Shown: positions 40,159 to 49,656, numbered from the stretch's first letter. The stretch is DNA of 64,000 bases from Burkholderiales bacterium (GCA_022843925.1 JALHMS010000006.1:79784-143783), one strand, 5' to 3'. Numbers and translations are program-made. The notes: a model not told the origin generated them from the sequence alone.

Positions 40159-41724
40159 TCAGCTCGGTGGGTCCTCGAACGGGAACACCATCTGTGCCTC
40201 CGTCGCAGGCTTCGCGCGGGATCGCCGCGGCGTGCCCTCGCGGCCGGGATGCCGACTGCCGTGTTTCTCGTACACCGCCTGCGCCGTCTCGCGCACCTCG
40301 CGCCTCGCCTTCAACGTCCACACCCGCTCGCGCGCCGCGCGCATCGCCTCGGCGTTGTCCACGATCGGCGCGGGATAGTCGCGGCCGACGACGCAGTGCG
40401 CCTCGCGCTGCACCGAGGCCGGCATCGTCCACGGCTCGAAGATGTGCGCTTCCGGCACGCGGGCGAGGGCGGGGATCCAATGCCGCACGAAGTGCCCGTC
40501 CGGGTCCTGGTCGCGCGCCTGCTTGATCGGGTTGTACATGCGGATCGTGTTGATGCCCGTGGTGCCCGACTGCATCTGGATCTGCGGATAGTGGATGCCC
40601 GGCTCGTAGTCGGTGAAGAGGCGCGCGAGGTGCAGCGCCGGCTCGCGCCAGTGCAGCCACAGCTGGTACGACGCGAAGCTCGTGAGCATCGCGCGCATGC
40701 GGAAGTTGATCCAGCCGGTCGCAGCCAGCATCCGCATGCAGGCGTCGACCATGGGCAGTCCGGTCTCGCCGCGGCACCAGGCGGAGAACCGTGCCGGATC
40801 GAAGGCCGACTCGCGCAGGCCGTCGAAGCCGCGGTGCATGTTGGTGAACTCGATCGCGGGTTCGGACTCCAGCTTCTGCATGAAGTGGCAGTGCCAGTGG
40901 AGCCGCGACTCGAAGGACTTCAGCGCCGAGAGCATGCCGCGGGGCCGCGCCTCCGCCGGCAGCGACTGCAGTTCCGTGCGGCGACGCCAGACCGCCTGTG
41001 CCGTCTCGCGGATCGACATGCTGCCGTACGCGAAGTGGGTCGAGAGCCGGGAGCAGCCGTCGGCCGCGCTGAGCGGGCTCGACATCGCGCTGCGATAGCC
41101 GAGGCCGCGGCCGTCGAGAAACGACGCGAGCAGCGCTTCGCCGGCGAGGCGTCCGCCGCGCTGCCGCTGCGCCGCGTCGTCGCCGCGCTGTCCGAGGGCT
41201 CCCGGCGTCATGAGTCCGACGCTGTTCACGCGCACCGATGGCGCCGCCAAGCGTCCGGGCAGTGCAGGAATCGGCGCAGACATCCGGGCGTCCCAGCGCC
41301 CCGCCCAGTGGTCGCGGTCGCGGAGCCCGCGGACCACGCCGTGCTGCGGCAACTCGTGCCAGGGCGTCCCGGTCTCGCGGCACCACGCGGCCACCGCACG
41401 ATCACGGGCGAAGGTGACGGCGTTGCCGGTTTCTTCGTGGCTCCACAGCACGAACGGGCCGACTTCCTTACGCAGGTCCGCGAGCACCCCCGGCATGTCG
41501 TCGTGCCGAACGATCAAGGGCGAACCGAGTGCCGCGAGCCCGGCGCCGAGTTCCCGCAGGCAATCGTTCGCGAAGGCGGTGTGGCGGGCCGCGCAGTCGG
41601 GTGCGAGGAGCACGGCCGGCTCGTAAACGTACAGCGGCAGCACCGGCCCGGCCTTCGCCGCCTGCGCGAGCGGCGCGTGGTCCTGCAACCGGAGGTCCCG
41701 CTTGAACCACACCACCTGGATCAC
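40159..41724 (-). CDS. Cryptochrome/DNA photolyase family protein
   Basis: This is a 521-residue flavoprotein. The N-terminal alpha/beta domain starts VIQVVWFKRDLRLQDHAPLA, the photolyase signature. The C-terminal FAD domain has SFESRLHWHCHFMQKLE, TGLPMVDACMRMLAATGWINFR with the FAD-contacting M-R-x-L-x-x-TGW-x-x-x-R pattern, and MYNPIKQARDQDPDG. It repairs pyrimidine dimers or senses blue light; the branch is not certain. The start is set at GTG 41724 because AAGGAGG sits 6 bases upstream of it. That same AAGGAGG forms codons 2-4 of the alternative ATG at 41739. Confidence 0.85.
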   Translation of the reverse strand: MIQVVWFKRDLRLQDHAPLAQAAKAGPVLPLYVYEPAVLLAPDCAARHTAFANDCLRELGAGLAALGSPLIVRHDDMPGVLADLRKEVGPFVLWSHEETGNAVTFARDRAVAAWCRETGTPWHELPQHGVVRGLRDRDHWAGRWDARMSAPIPALPGRLAAPSVRVNSVGLMTPGALGQRGDDAAQRQRGGRLAGEALLASFLDGRGLGYRSAMSSPLSAADGCSRLSTHFAYGSMSIRETAQAVWRRRTELQSLPAEARPRGMLSALKSFESRLHWHCHFMQKLESEPAIEFTNMHRGFDGLRESAFDPARFSAWCRGETGLPMVDACMRMLAATGWINFRMRAMLTSFASYQLWLHWREPALHLARLFTDYEPGIHYPQIQMQSGTTGINTIRMYNPIKQARDQDPDGHFVRHWIPALARVPEAHIFEPWTMPASVQREAHCVVGRDYPAPIVDNAEAMRAARERVWTLKARREVRETAQAVYEKHGSRHPGREGTPRRSRAKPATEAQMVFPFEDPPS

Positions 41725-41782
41725 CGGATCCTCCTTCATTTCCCGAGAGGACGGACGGACCGCGCATGCCCGTGGTGGTTCC

Positions 41783-41799
41783 TGGCGCGTGGCGCGCCA
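41783..41799. promoter_or_regulatory. Palindrome in the photolyase/ABC-receptor divergent region
   Basis: TGGCGCG (41783-41789) and CGCGCCA (41793-41799) form a perfect 7-bp inverted repeat with a TGG centre, midway between the divergent starts. It is a candidate operator; no regulator gene is adjacent. Confidence 0.35.
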
Positions 41800-41885
41800 T
41801 TCCGGTGCCTGCGTCCTCGGGGTAGAGGCCTTCTTGTACCATCCGAGGCATCCGCTCCACGGCCTCCATCGAGGATGTCCCGACC

Positions 41886-43481
41886 ATGAATTCCCTGATG
41901 TCGCTTCTGCGAGGTGCCCTCGGCGCCCTCACCACTCTTGCAGTCCTCGCATCGGCGAGTCATGCGCAGCAACCGACCCCTGGCGGAACGCTCACGATGG
42001 TCGTGCAACCCGAGCCGCCGACGCTCGTGTCCGCCTTCAACTCCGCAGGGCCCATCGGCGTCGTCTCGACGAAGATGCTCGAAGGGCTGCTCACCTACGA
42101 TTTCGACATGGTGCCCAAGCCTGTTCTCGCGGAATCGTGGAAGGTGAGCCCGGACGGCAAGACGATCACCTTCAACCTCCGCAAGGGCGTGAAGTGGCAC
42201 GACGGACGGGACTTCACGTCGGCCGATGTCCAGTTCTCGGCGATGAAGGTCTGGAAGGAACTGCATCCCCGCGGCCGGTCGACGTTCGCGAAGCTGACGG
42301 CAGTCGAGACGCCGTCGCCGCTCGTCGCGATCTTCAAGCTGTCGGAGGCCTCGCCCTACATGATGTCCGCCCTGAGCGGCTATGAGTCCCAGGTGCTGCC
42401 GAAGCACGTCTACGACGGCACGGACATGGCGCAGAACCCGGCGAACAGCAAGCCCGTGGGCACCGGCCCCTTCGTGTTGAAGGAGTGGCAGAAGGGCAAC
42501 TTCATCCTGCTGGAGAAGAACCCGAACTACTGGGACAAGGGTCGCCCGTACCTCGACAAGATCGTGATGCGGATCATCCCCGACGCCGCTGCGCGCTCCG
42601 CGGCGTTCGAGACGGGCGAAGTGCAGCTGGGCGGGTTCAGCCCCGTGCCGCTCAGCGATGTGAAGCGGCTGGAGGCCAGCGGCAAGTTCGACGTCGAGAC
42701 CCGTGGCTACGAGTACCTCGCCCCCATCTTCCTGCTCGAGTTCAACCTGAAGAACAAGTACCTGCAGGACAAGCGGGTGCGCCATGCCATCGCCCACGCC
42801 ATCGACCAGAACCTCGTCGTGAAGACCGTCTGGTACGGCTTCGGCAAGCCGGCCACGGGCCCGGTGCCCTCGGTGCTCACGCAGTTCTACAACGCCAATG
42901 TCCCGAAGTACGCGTTCGATCCGAAGCGCGCCGAGGCGCTGCTCGACGAGGCAGGCTTCCCGCGCGCGGGCGGCGGCAAGCGCTTCAAGCTGATCCACGA
43001 CTACCTGCCCTACGGCGCCGACTATCAGCGCACCGCCGAATACCTCAAGCAGGCCCTGGGTAAGGTCGGCATCGACGTCGAGATCCGCAGCCAGGACACC
43101 GCCGCGTTCCTGAAACGCGTGTACACCGACAACGACTTCGACGTGTCGAGTAACTTCTTCTACGCGCTGCCCGACCCCACCATCGGCGTCCAGCGCATCT
43201 ACTGGTCGAAGAACATCAAGAAGGGCGTGCCGTTCTCGAACGCGTCGGGCTACTCGAACCCCGAGATGGACCGCGTGATCGAGGCCATGCAGATCGAGCA
43301 CGACCGGAAGGCGCGCCGCGCGCTGATCGACAGCCTGCAGGTGATGGCGCAGGACGATCTCCCGGTGCTCGATCTCTTCGAGGTCCGCTTCTTCACGCTC
43401 GCCAGCAAGAAGGTGCAGGACCACACGCTGTCCGGCGAAGGCGTGTACTCGTCGTTCTCCAGGGTGTGGTTGACGAAGTAG
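41886..43481 (+). CDS. Peptide-type ABC transporter periplasmic binding protein (DppA/OppA family)
   Basis: This 531-residue SBP_bac_5 protein has a Sec signal (ALTTLAVLASASHAQQ, cleavage after SHA near residue 27). Family landmarks are GGTLTMVVQPEPPTL, LAESWKVSPDGKTITFNLRKG, VKWHDGRDFTSADV and PVGTGPFVLKEWQKG. It captures a peptide or similar ligand for an ABC importer. The matching permeases and ATPases begin about 2.3 kb downstream on the same strand, separated by folB and two secreted-protein genes. GAGGA at 41871-41875 precedes the ATG. Confidence 0.9.
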   Translation: MNSLMSLLRGALGALTTLAVLASASHAQQPTPGGTLTMVVQPEPPTLVSAFNSAGPIGVVSTKMLEGLLTYDFDMVPKPVLAESWKVSPDGKTITFNLRKGVKWHDGRDFTSADVQFSAMKVWKELHPRGRSTFAKLTAVETPSPLVAIFKLSEASPYMMSALSGYESQVLPKHVYDGTDMAQNPANSKPVGTGPFVLKEWQKGNFILLEKNPNYWDKGRPYLDKIVMRIIPDAAARSAAFETGEVQLGGFSPVPLSDVKRLEASGKFDVETRGYEYLAPIFLLEFNLKNKYLQDKRVRHAIAHAIDQNLVVKTVWYGFGKPATGPVPSVLTQFYNANVPKYAFDPKRAEALLDEAGFPRAGGGKRFKLIHDYLPYGADYQRTAEYLKQALGKVGIDVEIRSQDTAAFLKRVYTDNDFDVSSNFFYALPDPTIGVQRIYWSKNIKKGVPFSNASGYSNPEMDRVIEAMQIEHDRKARRALIDSLQVMAQDDLPVLDLFEVRFFTLASKKVQDHTLSGEGVYSSFSRVWLTK

Positions 43482-43566
43482 GGGGCCCCCGACGGAGTCG
43501 CCCGACCGCGCGAATACGGCGGACTCTCCCCGGGGTGCGGCTGGCCGGAACGGCTGCGCCGGAGAC

Positions 43567-43580
43567 GATGCTGTAGCATC
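43567..43580. other. Perfect 6-bp inverted repeat upstream of folB
   Basis: GATGCT-GT-AGCATC lies 50 bp before the folB start. Its function is unknown; it could be an operator or a weak hairpin. The rest of the 149-bp gap shows nothing else. Confidence 0.3.
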
Positions 43581-43630
43581 CCGACGTCGCGCGGTCCCGG
43601 GGGTGCCGGCGTAACAGGAATACCGATCCG

Positions 43631-44041
43631 ATGGACCTGACCGAACCGCTGTTGCACATATCACCGCCCCTGTCGGGCGCCGACGGGGAGAGCGACCTGC
43701 GCGCGCTCTTCCTCCGCAATTTCGTGACCCGCGCGCACATCGGCGTCTACGACCGCGAGCGGGCAGGCGACCAACGCCTTCGCTTCAACCTTTGCGTTCA
43801 TCTCCAGCCGCCGTTCGACTGGCACGATCAGCTCACGGACGTGCTGGACTACGACCGTCTCCGGCAGGGCATCCTCGACATCCTGGGAGAGGGTCACGTG
43901 AATCTGCTCGAGACCCTGGCGGAACGCATCGTCGACTTCTGTCTCGGCTATCCGCAGGTGCAGTCCGTCCACCTGCAGATCATCAAGCTCGAGGCGCACG
44001 ACGACTGCGAGGTCGGGTACGAGACCCGTCGGCGCCGCTGA
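43631..44041 (+). CDS. folB: Dihydroneopterin aldolase
   Basis: This 136-residue FolB-type protein acts in folate synthesis. After a 20-residue extension it shows LFLRNFVTRAHIGVYDRERAGDQ, with the conserved Gly-Val-Tyr/Glu region, then LTDVLDYDRLRQGI and NLLETLAERIVDFCL. The usual second catalytic residue region is VHLQIIKLEAHDDCEVGYE. Its last 57 bp occur again, with three changes, 719 bp downstream. Confidence 0.88.
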   Translation: MDLTEPLLHISPPLSGADGESDLRALFLRNFVTRAHIGVYDRERAGDQRLRFNLCVHLQPPFDWHDQLTDVLDYDRLRQGILDILGEGHVNLLETLAERIVDFCLGYPQVQSVHLQIIKLEAHDDCEVGYETRRRR

Positions 44042-44047
44042 CCCGGG
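43991..44047 (+). repeat. folB 3' end, first copy of a 57-bp direct repeat
   Basis: This segment, which encodes EAHDDCEVGYETRRRR and the stop codon, is repeated at 44710-44766 with 54 of 57 matches in the same orientation. Confidence 0.85.
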
Positions 44048-44124
44048 TGCCGCCACCGCCCCGTTCGTTGGGTACACTCCGAGCCTTCCCGACATCCCGT
44101 CGGGGGCATTGGTGAACCCAACGA

Positions 44125-44637
44125 ATGAAGCATTCCCTCATCGCCGTCGCGCTCGGTCTCGCATTGACCAATGGGGCCTCCGCCCAGGACTTCCTCCAAC
44201 AGTGGCGTGACAGCGCGACGCGGCAGATGAATGCGTTCCGCTCGAGCCACGCACCAGCCATCGTCGCGGCCGGCTGGCGATTCGTCGCCGGCTCGGTGTC
44301 AGCCGAGAGCGTGCCCGTCGCGGACGTGTTCATTGCCCGGGTCGCGGCGCGGACCGGAACGATCCGCGCCGCCGATGTCCTGACGAGCTACTACGCGGAA
44401 CGGCCCGAGTCCGTCGTTCCGGCGCACCAGTCGGCCCGTTCGGTCGAGTGGTTCGACTGCGCTGCCGGCACGTGGGAGCAGCGCTCGCTGAATCTTTACG
44501 CCGGCCATGACGGCAGCGGCGAACCGAACCATGCCGAACCGGCGAAACCGGACGCCGATCCGGCCGCGCTCGGTCCCATCGACCACGGCGTCGTCACCCA
44601 CGCCGTCCTCGCGGCGGTCTGCGGCCAGGCGTTGTAG
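44125..44637 (+). CDS. Small secreted protein, possibly surface-adhesin-E-like
   Basis: This 170-residue protein is not firmly recognised. It has a clear Sec signal (LIAVALGLALTNGASAQ, cleavage near residue 21). The mature part includes two Cys residues (WFDCAAGTWEQRSLNLYAG and AVCGQAL), which could form a disulfide. The W-x-D-C-x5-W-x6-YAG-DGSGE pattern recalls the surface-adhesin protein E fold seen in many betaproteobacterial lipoprotein-like genes; this is a weak resemblance by eye. It lies exactly between the two copies of the folB tail. No good Shine-Dalgarno sequence. Confidence 0.6.
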   Translation: MKHSLIAVALGLALTNGASAQDFLQQWRDSATRQMNAFRSSHAPAIVAAGWRFVAGSVSAESVPVADVFIARVAARTGTIRAADVLTSYYAERPESVVPAHQSARSVEWFDCAAGTWEQRSLNLYAGHDGSGEPNHAEPAKPDADPAALGPIDHGVVTHAVLAAVCGQAL

Positions 44638-45002
44638 TCGGCGTCATCTGCCACGCTGGGTGGATTCGCCCACACGGGGCGCCATGCCCGCTGCCGGTGG
44701 GATCCTTTCGAGGGGCACGACCACTGCGAGGTCGGGTACGGGACCCGTCGGCGCCGCTGACCCGGGCGATCTCGCGTGGACGGTGCGATGCCGTCCTGGT
44801 GGGCTTGGCCGTGACGCCGATGGAGAGGGCCTGGAGCAGATCTGCCCCGCATCCCATCGATGGCGACGGACGAATGTGGCGGTGGCCACTTGCAGGCTGT
44901 TGCCGCTTTTGAGATCCTCGACTCAACTGCGGGTAGAAGTGGCGCCCGGCATGCCACGCAGAATCCCGTCGATGCCGGGCGTCTCCTCGAGAGGAACGAC
45001 CT
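44638..45002 (+). other. 365-bp gap containing a decayed folB tail; no gene seen
   Basis: The stretch between the small secreted protein and the PEP-CTERM gene contains the folB-tail copy at 44710-44766. I see no convincing coding frame, terminator or promoter in the remainder. A GG-N10-GC spacing at 44884 superficially resembles a sigma-54 site but is weak. Confidence 0.6.
44710..44766 (+). pseudogene. folB C-terminal remnant, second copy of the 57-bp direct repeat
   Basis: In frame it reads EGHDHCEVGYGTRRRR plus a stop, three substitutions from the folB tail. It has no start codon and no upstream folB sequence, so it is a fragment left by duplication or site-specific insertion. Confidence 0.8.
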
Positions 45003-45554
45003 ATGAACACATTGATGCAATCCGCAGTCCGCGGTCTTGTCGCCGCCGGCCTGCTGGCGTTCGGCAGCGCGCAAGCCCAGATGATCGATTTCGGGACCGA
45101 CCCCGACAGCGTTGCCGTGTCGCGGACTTTCGTCGGCGACGGGATCGGCAACACGTCCTTCAGCGCCGAGGGCATGTTCACGATCACTCAGAGCAGCGCG
45201 GTGGCGTCCTTCGCCTTCAGCCAATGGTCCGTGATCGCGGAAGGTCTGCGGGCCCTGACCCTGACCCTGCTCCAGGACGATACGGTGATCCTGCAGACCA
45301 GCGCGAGCACCGTCGTCCCGCCGTCGGGAGACATCAAGGCCTTCACCTTCCAGAGCTTCAACGAAGTGCTCGCCGCCGGCAGCTACACCGTGACCCTCTC
45401 GGGAACGGTCCGTCCGGGTGGCGGGTCCTTCCTGTGGGGGCTGGACGCCAACCCGGCAGCGCCGATCCCGGAGCCGTCAGAGTGGCTGATGATCGGGGCG
45501 GGTCTCGGACTGGTGGGCTTCGCGGCCCGGAGGCAGCGCAAGCAGGTCGGCTGA
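45003..45554 (+). CDS. PEP-CTERM sorting domain protein
   Basis: This 183-residue exported protein has a signal peptide (GLVAAGLLAFGSAQAQ, cleavage near residue 26), a beta-rich domain without recognisable enzyme motifs, and a C-terminal tripartite PEP-CTERM tag. The tag is IPEPSEW, then a hydrophobic helix (LMIGAGLGLVGFA), then a basic RRQRKQ tail. Such tags are cut by exosortase EpsH and are linked to exopolysaccharide/biofilm. No exosortase lies in the window. GAGAGGA (44989-44995) precedes the ATG and a strong terminator follows. Confidence 0.85.
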   Translation: MNTLMQSAVRGLVAAGLLAFGSAQAQMIDFGTDPDSVAVSRTFVGDGIGNTSFSAEGMFTITQSSAVASFAFSQWSVIAEGLRALTLTLLQDDTVILQTSASTVVPPSGDIKAFTFQSFNEVLAAGSYTVTLSGTVRPGGGSFLWGLDANPAAPIPEPSEWLMIGAGLGLVGFAARRQRKQVG

Positions 45555-45633
45555 TTTGGAGGTCGTCTGACGGTCTAGCTCCCAGGAGATTCCAGCGTCC
45601 GGTTCCTTCGGACGTTCTCCCCGGCGCCCGCGC

Positions 45634-45667
45634 GAAACGCCCCCGTATTCCGGGGGCGTTTTCGTTT
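45634..45667 (+). terminator. Rho-independent terminator after the PEP-CTERM gene
   Basis: AACGCCCCCG and CGGGGGCGTT pair perfectly over 10 bp around TATTC, followed by TTCGTTT. Confidence 0.85.
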
Positions 45668-45764
45668 CGGGCTGTGGACGATGCGCGATGGGGCCTTTGC
45701 GAGCAGCGTGCCCTGTGCAGGTGCAGCCGTCGGCTTCGTCGGCAGCACTTGTTACACTCGCCCC

Positions 45765-46742
45765 GTGCTGCGCATCGCCCGTCTCCTTGTCCGTCGATTC
45801 CTTCGCGCGATTCCCATCGTGCTGGGCATCGCCGTATTCAACTTCCTGCTGCTCCAGCTGGCACCCGGTGACGCTGTCGACGTGCTCGTCGGCGAAGCCG
45901 GCGGGGCGACGCCGGAGTACGTCGCGGAACTGCGGACCCGCTTCGGTCTCGACCAGCCCGTGCCGGTGCAGCTGGGTCGGTACCTCGTCAACGTCGCCAC
46001 CCTGGACCTCGGGTACTCGTTCCGCCACAACATGCCCGTGGCCAGCCTCATTCTTTCGCGGCTGCCCGCCACGCTGTTGCTGATGGCGGGGGCCATCGGC
46101 ATGGCGTTCGCGGCGGGCGTGCTGCTGGGTGTCACTGCGGCGCGCCACGTGAGGAGGCCGCTCGATGCCGTCGTGTCGGTGGTCGCGTTGCTCGCCTACG
46201 CGACGCCGGTGTTCTGGATCGGCCTCATGCTCATCCTGCTTTTCTCGGTCCACCTCCAGTGGCTCCCCTCGGGTGGGATGCTCACGGTCGGCGCGGATCT
46301 CGCGGCCTGGGATCTCATGCTCGATGTGCTGCGCCACATGGTGCTGCCCACCGTGACCCTTGCGCTCTTCTATCTCGCCCTCTACACGCGGCTCATGCGC
46401 GCATCGATGCTCGAGGTCTACGGCCAGGATTACGTGACCACGGCGCGTGCCAAGGGTGCGGGCGAGTCGCGCGTGGCGTTCCACCACGTGCTCCGCAATG
46501 CGCTGCTGCCCATGGTCACGATGCTCGGCCTGCAGGTGGGTTCGCTGCTCGGCGGCTCGGTGCTCGTGGAGACGGTGTTCGGCTGGCCCGGCCTCGGCCG
46601 GCTCGCCTTCGAGGCGGTCTTCCAGCGCGACCACAACCTGCTGCTCGGCATCCTGCTGCTGTCCTCGGTGCTGGTGGTCGTCGCGAACATCGTCGTCGAC
46701 CTGCTGTACGCGCGGCTCGATCCGCGCATCGAGCTGGCATGA
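45765..46742 (+). CDS. Peptide-type ABC permease, DppB-like
   Basis: This 325-residue inner-membrane permease has the DppB/OppB N-terminus (VLRIARLLVRRFLRAIPIVLG) and the BPD EAA loop (YVTTARAKGAGESRVAFHHVLRNALLP). There are about six membrane helices. GTG 45765 is chosen because the family begins at this arginine-rich helix; upstream in-frame codons are non-conserved. No ribosome-binding site is seen, and a TACACT at 45753-45758 sits so close that the mRNA may be leaderless. It is the first of four overlapping or nearly overlapping transporter genes. Confidence 0.88.
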   Translation: MLRIARLLVRRFLRAIPIVLGIAVFNFLLLQLAPGDAVDVLVGEAGGATPEYVAELRTRFGLDQPVPVQLGRYLVNVATLDLGYSFRHNMPVASLILSRLPATLLLMAGAIGMAFAAGVLLGVTAARHVRRPLDAVVSVVALLAYATPVFWIGLMLILLFSVHLQWLPSGGMLTVGADLAAWDLMLDVLRHMVLPTVTLALFYLALYTRLMRASMLEVYGQDYVTTARAKGAGESRVAFHHVLRNALLPMVTMLGLQVGSLLGGSVLVETVFGWPGLGRLAFEAVFQRDHNLLLGILLLSSVLVVVANIVVDLLYARLDPRIELA

Positions 46743-46767
46743 GCAGAGTCCTGTTCACGGTGGATCC

Positions 46768-47601
46768 ATGAAGGGTTTCCTCCGCCTCTTCGTCCGCAAC
46801 CGCGCGGCCGTGGCGGGCGCGATCATCCTGCTCGGGGTGCTCGCGATGGCGATCCTCGCGCCGATCCTCTACCCCGAGGATCCCTGGGACATGGTGGCCG
46901 AGCCCTACCTCGCGCCCGGCGCGAATCCGGACTACGCGCTGGGGACCGACATGATGGGCCGCGATCTCGCCGCGGGCATCTTCCACGGGGCGCGCGTGAG
47001 CCTGCTGATCGGGCTCGTCGCGACGAGCGTGGCACTGCTGCTGGGTGTCACGATCGGTGCCCTGTCCGGCTACTACGGTGGTCACGTCGACCGCGCGCTC
47101 ATGCGGTTGACCGAACTCTTCCAGACGATTCCCGCCTTCCTCTTCGCGATCGTGCTCGTCGCCATCTTCGAGCCTTCGGTGGCCACCATCGTCCTCGCGA
47201 TCGGCGTCGTGTCGTGGCCGCCGGTGGCGCGTCTCACGCGGGGTGAGTTTCTCGGTCTCCGCAGCCGCGAGTTCGTGCTGGCCTGCGAGGCGATGGGCAT
47301 GAGCGACGTCCGGATCATCCTCCGCCACTGTCTGCCGAACGCTGCTGCGCCGATCATCGTGACCGGGTCGCTGATGGTCGCCACCGCGATCCTCACCGAG
47401 GCCGGCCTCGCGTTCCTCGGGCTCGGCGATCCGAACGTGATGAGCTGGGGAACGATCATCGGCGCGGGCCGCGAGGTGCTGCGCTCGGCGTGGTACGTGT
47501 GCACGCTGCCGGGCATCGCGATCCTGCTCACGGTGCTCGCGATCAATCTGGTGGGCGAAGGCCTGAACGACGCACTGAACCCGAGGCTTCGGAACCGATG
47601 A
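46768..47601 (+). CDS. Peptide-type ABC permease, DppC-like
   Basis: This 277-residue second permease has a DppC N-terminal OppC-like helix ([20 protein letters not shown]), the [22 protein letters not shown] motif and the EAA loop ([23 protein letters not shown]). It pairs with the DppB-like permease 25 bp upstream. Its TGA overlaps the ATG of the next ATPase gene by four bases (ATGA), implying coupled translation. Confidence 0.9.
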   Translation: MKGFLRLFVRNRAAVAGAIILLGVLAMAILAPILYPEDPWDMVAEPYLAPGANPDYALGTDMMGRDLAAGIFHGARVSLLIGLVATSVALLLGVTIGALSGYYGGHVDRALMRLTELFQTIPAFLFAIVLVAIFEPSVATIVLAIGVVSWPPVARLTRGEFLGLRSREFVLACEAMGMSDVRIILRHCLPNAAAPIIVTGSLMVATAILTEAGLAFLGLGDPNVMSWGTIIGAGREVLRSAWYVCTLPGIAILLTVLAINLVGEGLNDALNPRLRNR

Positions 47602-48596
47602 GTGCCGCGCCCGACGCATCGGCCCCGCTGCTGGAGGTGCGCGGCCTGCAGACGCACTTCCATGGCCGCGCCGGCGTCGCGAAGGCCGTCGACGGCGTGT
47701 CGTTCTCGATCCGCGCGGGCGAGACCCTCGCATTGGTCGGCGAGTCCGGTTGCGGCAAGTCGGTGACGGCGTTCTCGATCCTGCGGCTCGTGGCCGATCC
47801 GCCCGGCCGCATCGTCGGTGGCGAGATCCGGTTCGAGGGCCGTGACCTCCTGACGCTCGACGCCGCCGCGATGCGCGCCCTCCGGGGCGATCGCATCGCG
47901 ATGATCTTCCAGGAACCGATGACGTCGCTGAACCCGGTGTTCACCATCGGGGAGCAGATCGTCGAAGCGGTACGACTGCACCGGCCGGTCTCGAAGCACG
48001 CCGCGCGGGATCGCGCCATCGAACTGCTGAACCTCGTCGGGATCCCCGAGGCCGCACGCCGCGTGGACGAGTATCCGCACCGGCTCTCGGGCGGCATGCG
48101 TCAGCGTGCGGTGATCGCGATGGCGCTCGCCTGCGAGCCGGCACTGCTGATCGCCGACGAACCCACGACGGCCCTCGACGTCACCATCCAGGCGCAGATC
48201 CTCGATCTCATCGACGATCTCAAGGCGCGACTCGGCATGGCGGTGCTGCTCATCACGCACGACCTCGGCGTCGTCGCGCAACACAGTCAGCGGGTCGCCG
48301 TGATGTACGCGGGCCGCATCGTCGAGCAGGCCACCACGGCGCAACTGTTCGCGCAGCCGCAGCATCCCTACACGCGTGGGCTCCTCGCCTCGATCCCACG
48401 TCCGGGCGCCGGTGGCGAGGCGCGTCTGAACGAGATCCCCGGTCTCGTGCCCGCACTCACCGACATGCCTGCGGGCTGTGCCTTCCGCCCGCGGTGCCCA
48501 CAGGCCACCGGGCGCTGCGAGTCTGTGCGACCGGACCTGATCGCGGGTCGCGACGGACGCCAGGTCGCCTGCCTCGAGGTCGCCGCCGATGGCTGA
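47598..48596 (+). CDS. Peptide-type ABC ATPase, DppD-like
   Basis: This 332-residue ATPase has Walker A GESGCGKS (residues 47-54), the signature LSGGMRQR and Walker [14 protein letters not shown]. The C-terminal oligopeptide-ABC extension has the conserved cysteine-containing [15 protein letters not shown]. It powers import with the DppF-like partner. The start overlaps the permease stop by 4 bp and the end overlaps the next gene by 8 bp. Confidence 0.93.
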   Translation: MSAAPDASAPLLEVRGLQTHFHGRAGVAKAVDGVSFSIRAGETLALVGESGCGKSVTAFSILRLVADPPGRIVGGEIRFEGRDLLTLDAAAMRALRGDRIAMIFQEPMTSLNPVFTIGEQIVEAVRLHRPVSKHAARDRAIELLNLVGIPEAARRVDEYPHRLSGGMRQRAVIAMALACEPALLIADEPTTALDVTIQAQILDLIDDLKARLGMAVLLITHDLGVVAQHSQRVAVMYAGRIVEQATTAQLFAQPQHPYTRGLLASIPRPGAGGEARLNEIPGLVPALTDMPAGCAFRPRCPQATGRCESVRPDLIAGRDGRQVACLEVAADG

Positions 48597-49551
48597 TCCG
48601 ATCCTGTCCCTGGTCGATCTGCGCGTGCACTTTCCCACGCGCGGGGGTGTGGTGCGCGCGGTCGACGGCGTGTCCCTCGACGTGATGCCCGGTGAGACCG
48701 TGGGCCTCGTCGGTGAGTCGGGATGCGGCAAGAGCACCCTCGGCAAGGCGGCGCTGCGGCTTGCGTCCGCGACGTCCGGATCGATCCGCCTCGACGGGCA
48801 GGACATCGGATCGCTCTCACGCAGCGCGCTCCGACCGCTGCGGCCGAAGATGCAGATGATCTTCCAGGACCCCTTCGCATCGCTGAATCCGCGCCTCACC
48901 GTGGGCAGCATCCTGGAGGAGCCGCTCGTGGTGCACAGCCGCGGCACGGCCAGCGAACGGCGCGAGCGCGTGGCGTGGCTCATGGAGAAAGTGGGACTTC
49001 GACCGGAGGCCGCGGCGCGACATCCGCACGAATTCTCCGGCGGACAGCGGCAGCGCATCGGGATCGCCCGGGCGCTCGCGCTGTCGCCGCAACTCGTCGT
49101 GTGCGACGAGCCCGTGTCGGCGCTCGATGTGTCCGTCCGCGCCCAGGTCATCAACCTGCTCACCGATCTGCGCAGCGAACTGGGTCTCGCCTATCTCTTC
49201 ATCTCGCACGACCTGTCGGTCGTCGAGCACGTGTCGGATCGCATTGCGGTCATGTATCTCGGCAAGATGGTCGAGATCGCCGACCGGCGGACGCTCTGGA
49301 CGCGGCCCCGGCATCCGTACACCCAGGCGCTCGTGTCGGCCGTGCCGCGGCCCGATCCGACCGACGGCGCGTCGCGCCAGCGCATCCGGCTGGAGGGTGA
49401 CCTCCCGAGCCCCATCGACCCACCATCGGGCTGCCGTTTCCGCACGCGCTGCCCGATCGCCACCGCCGCCTGCGCCGAGAGCGAACCGGTCCTGCGCGAC
49501 TTCGGGCCGGGGCACCGGGCGGCATGTCATCGGGCGGATGCGGGGGGATAA
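48589..49551 (+). CDS. Peptide-type ABC ATPase, DppF-like
   Basis: This 320-residue second ATPase has Walker [10 protein letters not shown], the signature [15 protein letters not shown], Walker [16 protein letters not shown], and the C-terminal [15 protein letters not shown] domain typical of DppF/OppF. It is the last gene of the transporter operon and ends 26 bp before a G-rich tract and repeat array B. Confidence 0.93.
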   Translation: MADPILSLVDLRVHFPTRGGVVRAVDGVSLDVMPGETVGLVGESGCGKSTLGKAALRLASATSGSIRLDGQDIGSLSRSALRPLRPKMQMIFQDPFASLNPRLTVGSILEEPLVVHSRGTASERRERVAWLMEKVGLRPEAAARHPHEFSGGQRQRIGIARALALSPQLVVCDEPVSALDVSVRAQVINLLTDLRSELGLAYLFISHDLSVVEHVSDRIAVMYLGKMVEIADRRTLWTRPRHPYTQALVSAVPRPDPTDGASRQRIRLEGDLPSPIDPPSGCRFRTRCPIATAACAESEPVLRDFGPGHRAACHRADAGG

Positions 49552-49576
49552 GGTTCTGTGCCTTCGTCCCGCGAGC

Positions 49577-49600
49577 GGGGCTAGGGGCGAGGGACTAGGG
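49577..49600 (+). other. Potential G-quadruplex tract at the left flank of array B
   Basis: Four G-runs (GGGG-N3-GGGG-N3-GGG-N4-GGG) lie on the plus strand, 26 bp after the dppF-like stop. An inverted counterpart is found at the other end of the array. Confidence 0.6.
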
Positions 49601-49656
49601 AAAACCATCGGGTGTTGCCCATTTCCGAGGATCAGCACCAGCGCCCCGACCACCCC

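Noticed and set aside
44883..44898. Sigma-54 promoter before the PEP-CTERM gene
   Set aside because: Only the GG-N10-GC spacing matches; most other consensus positions do not.
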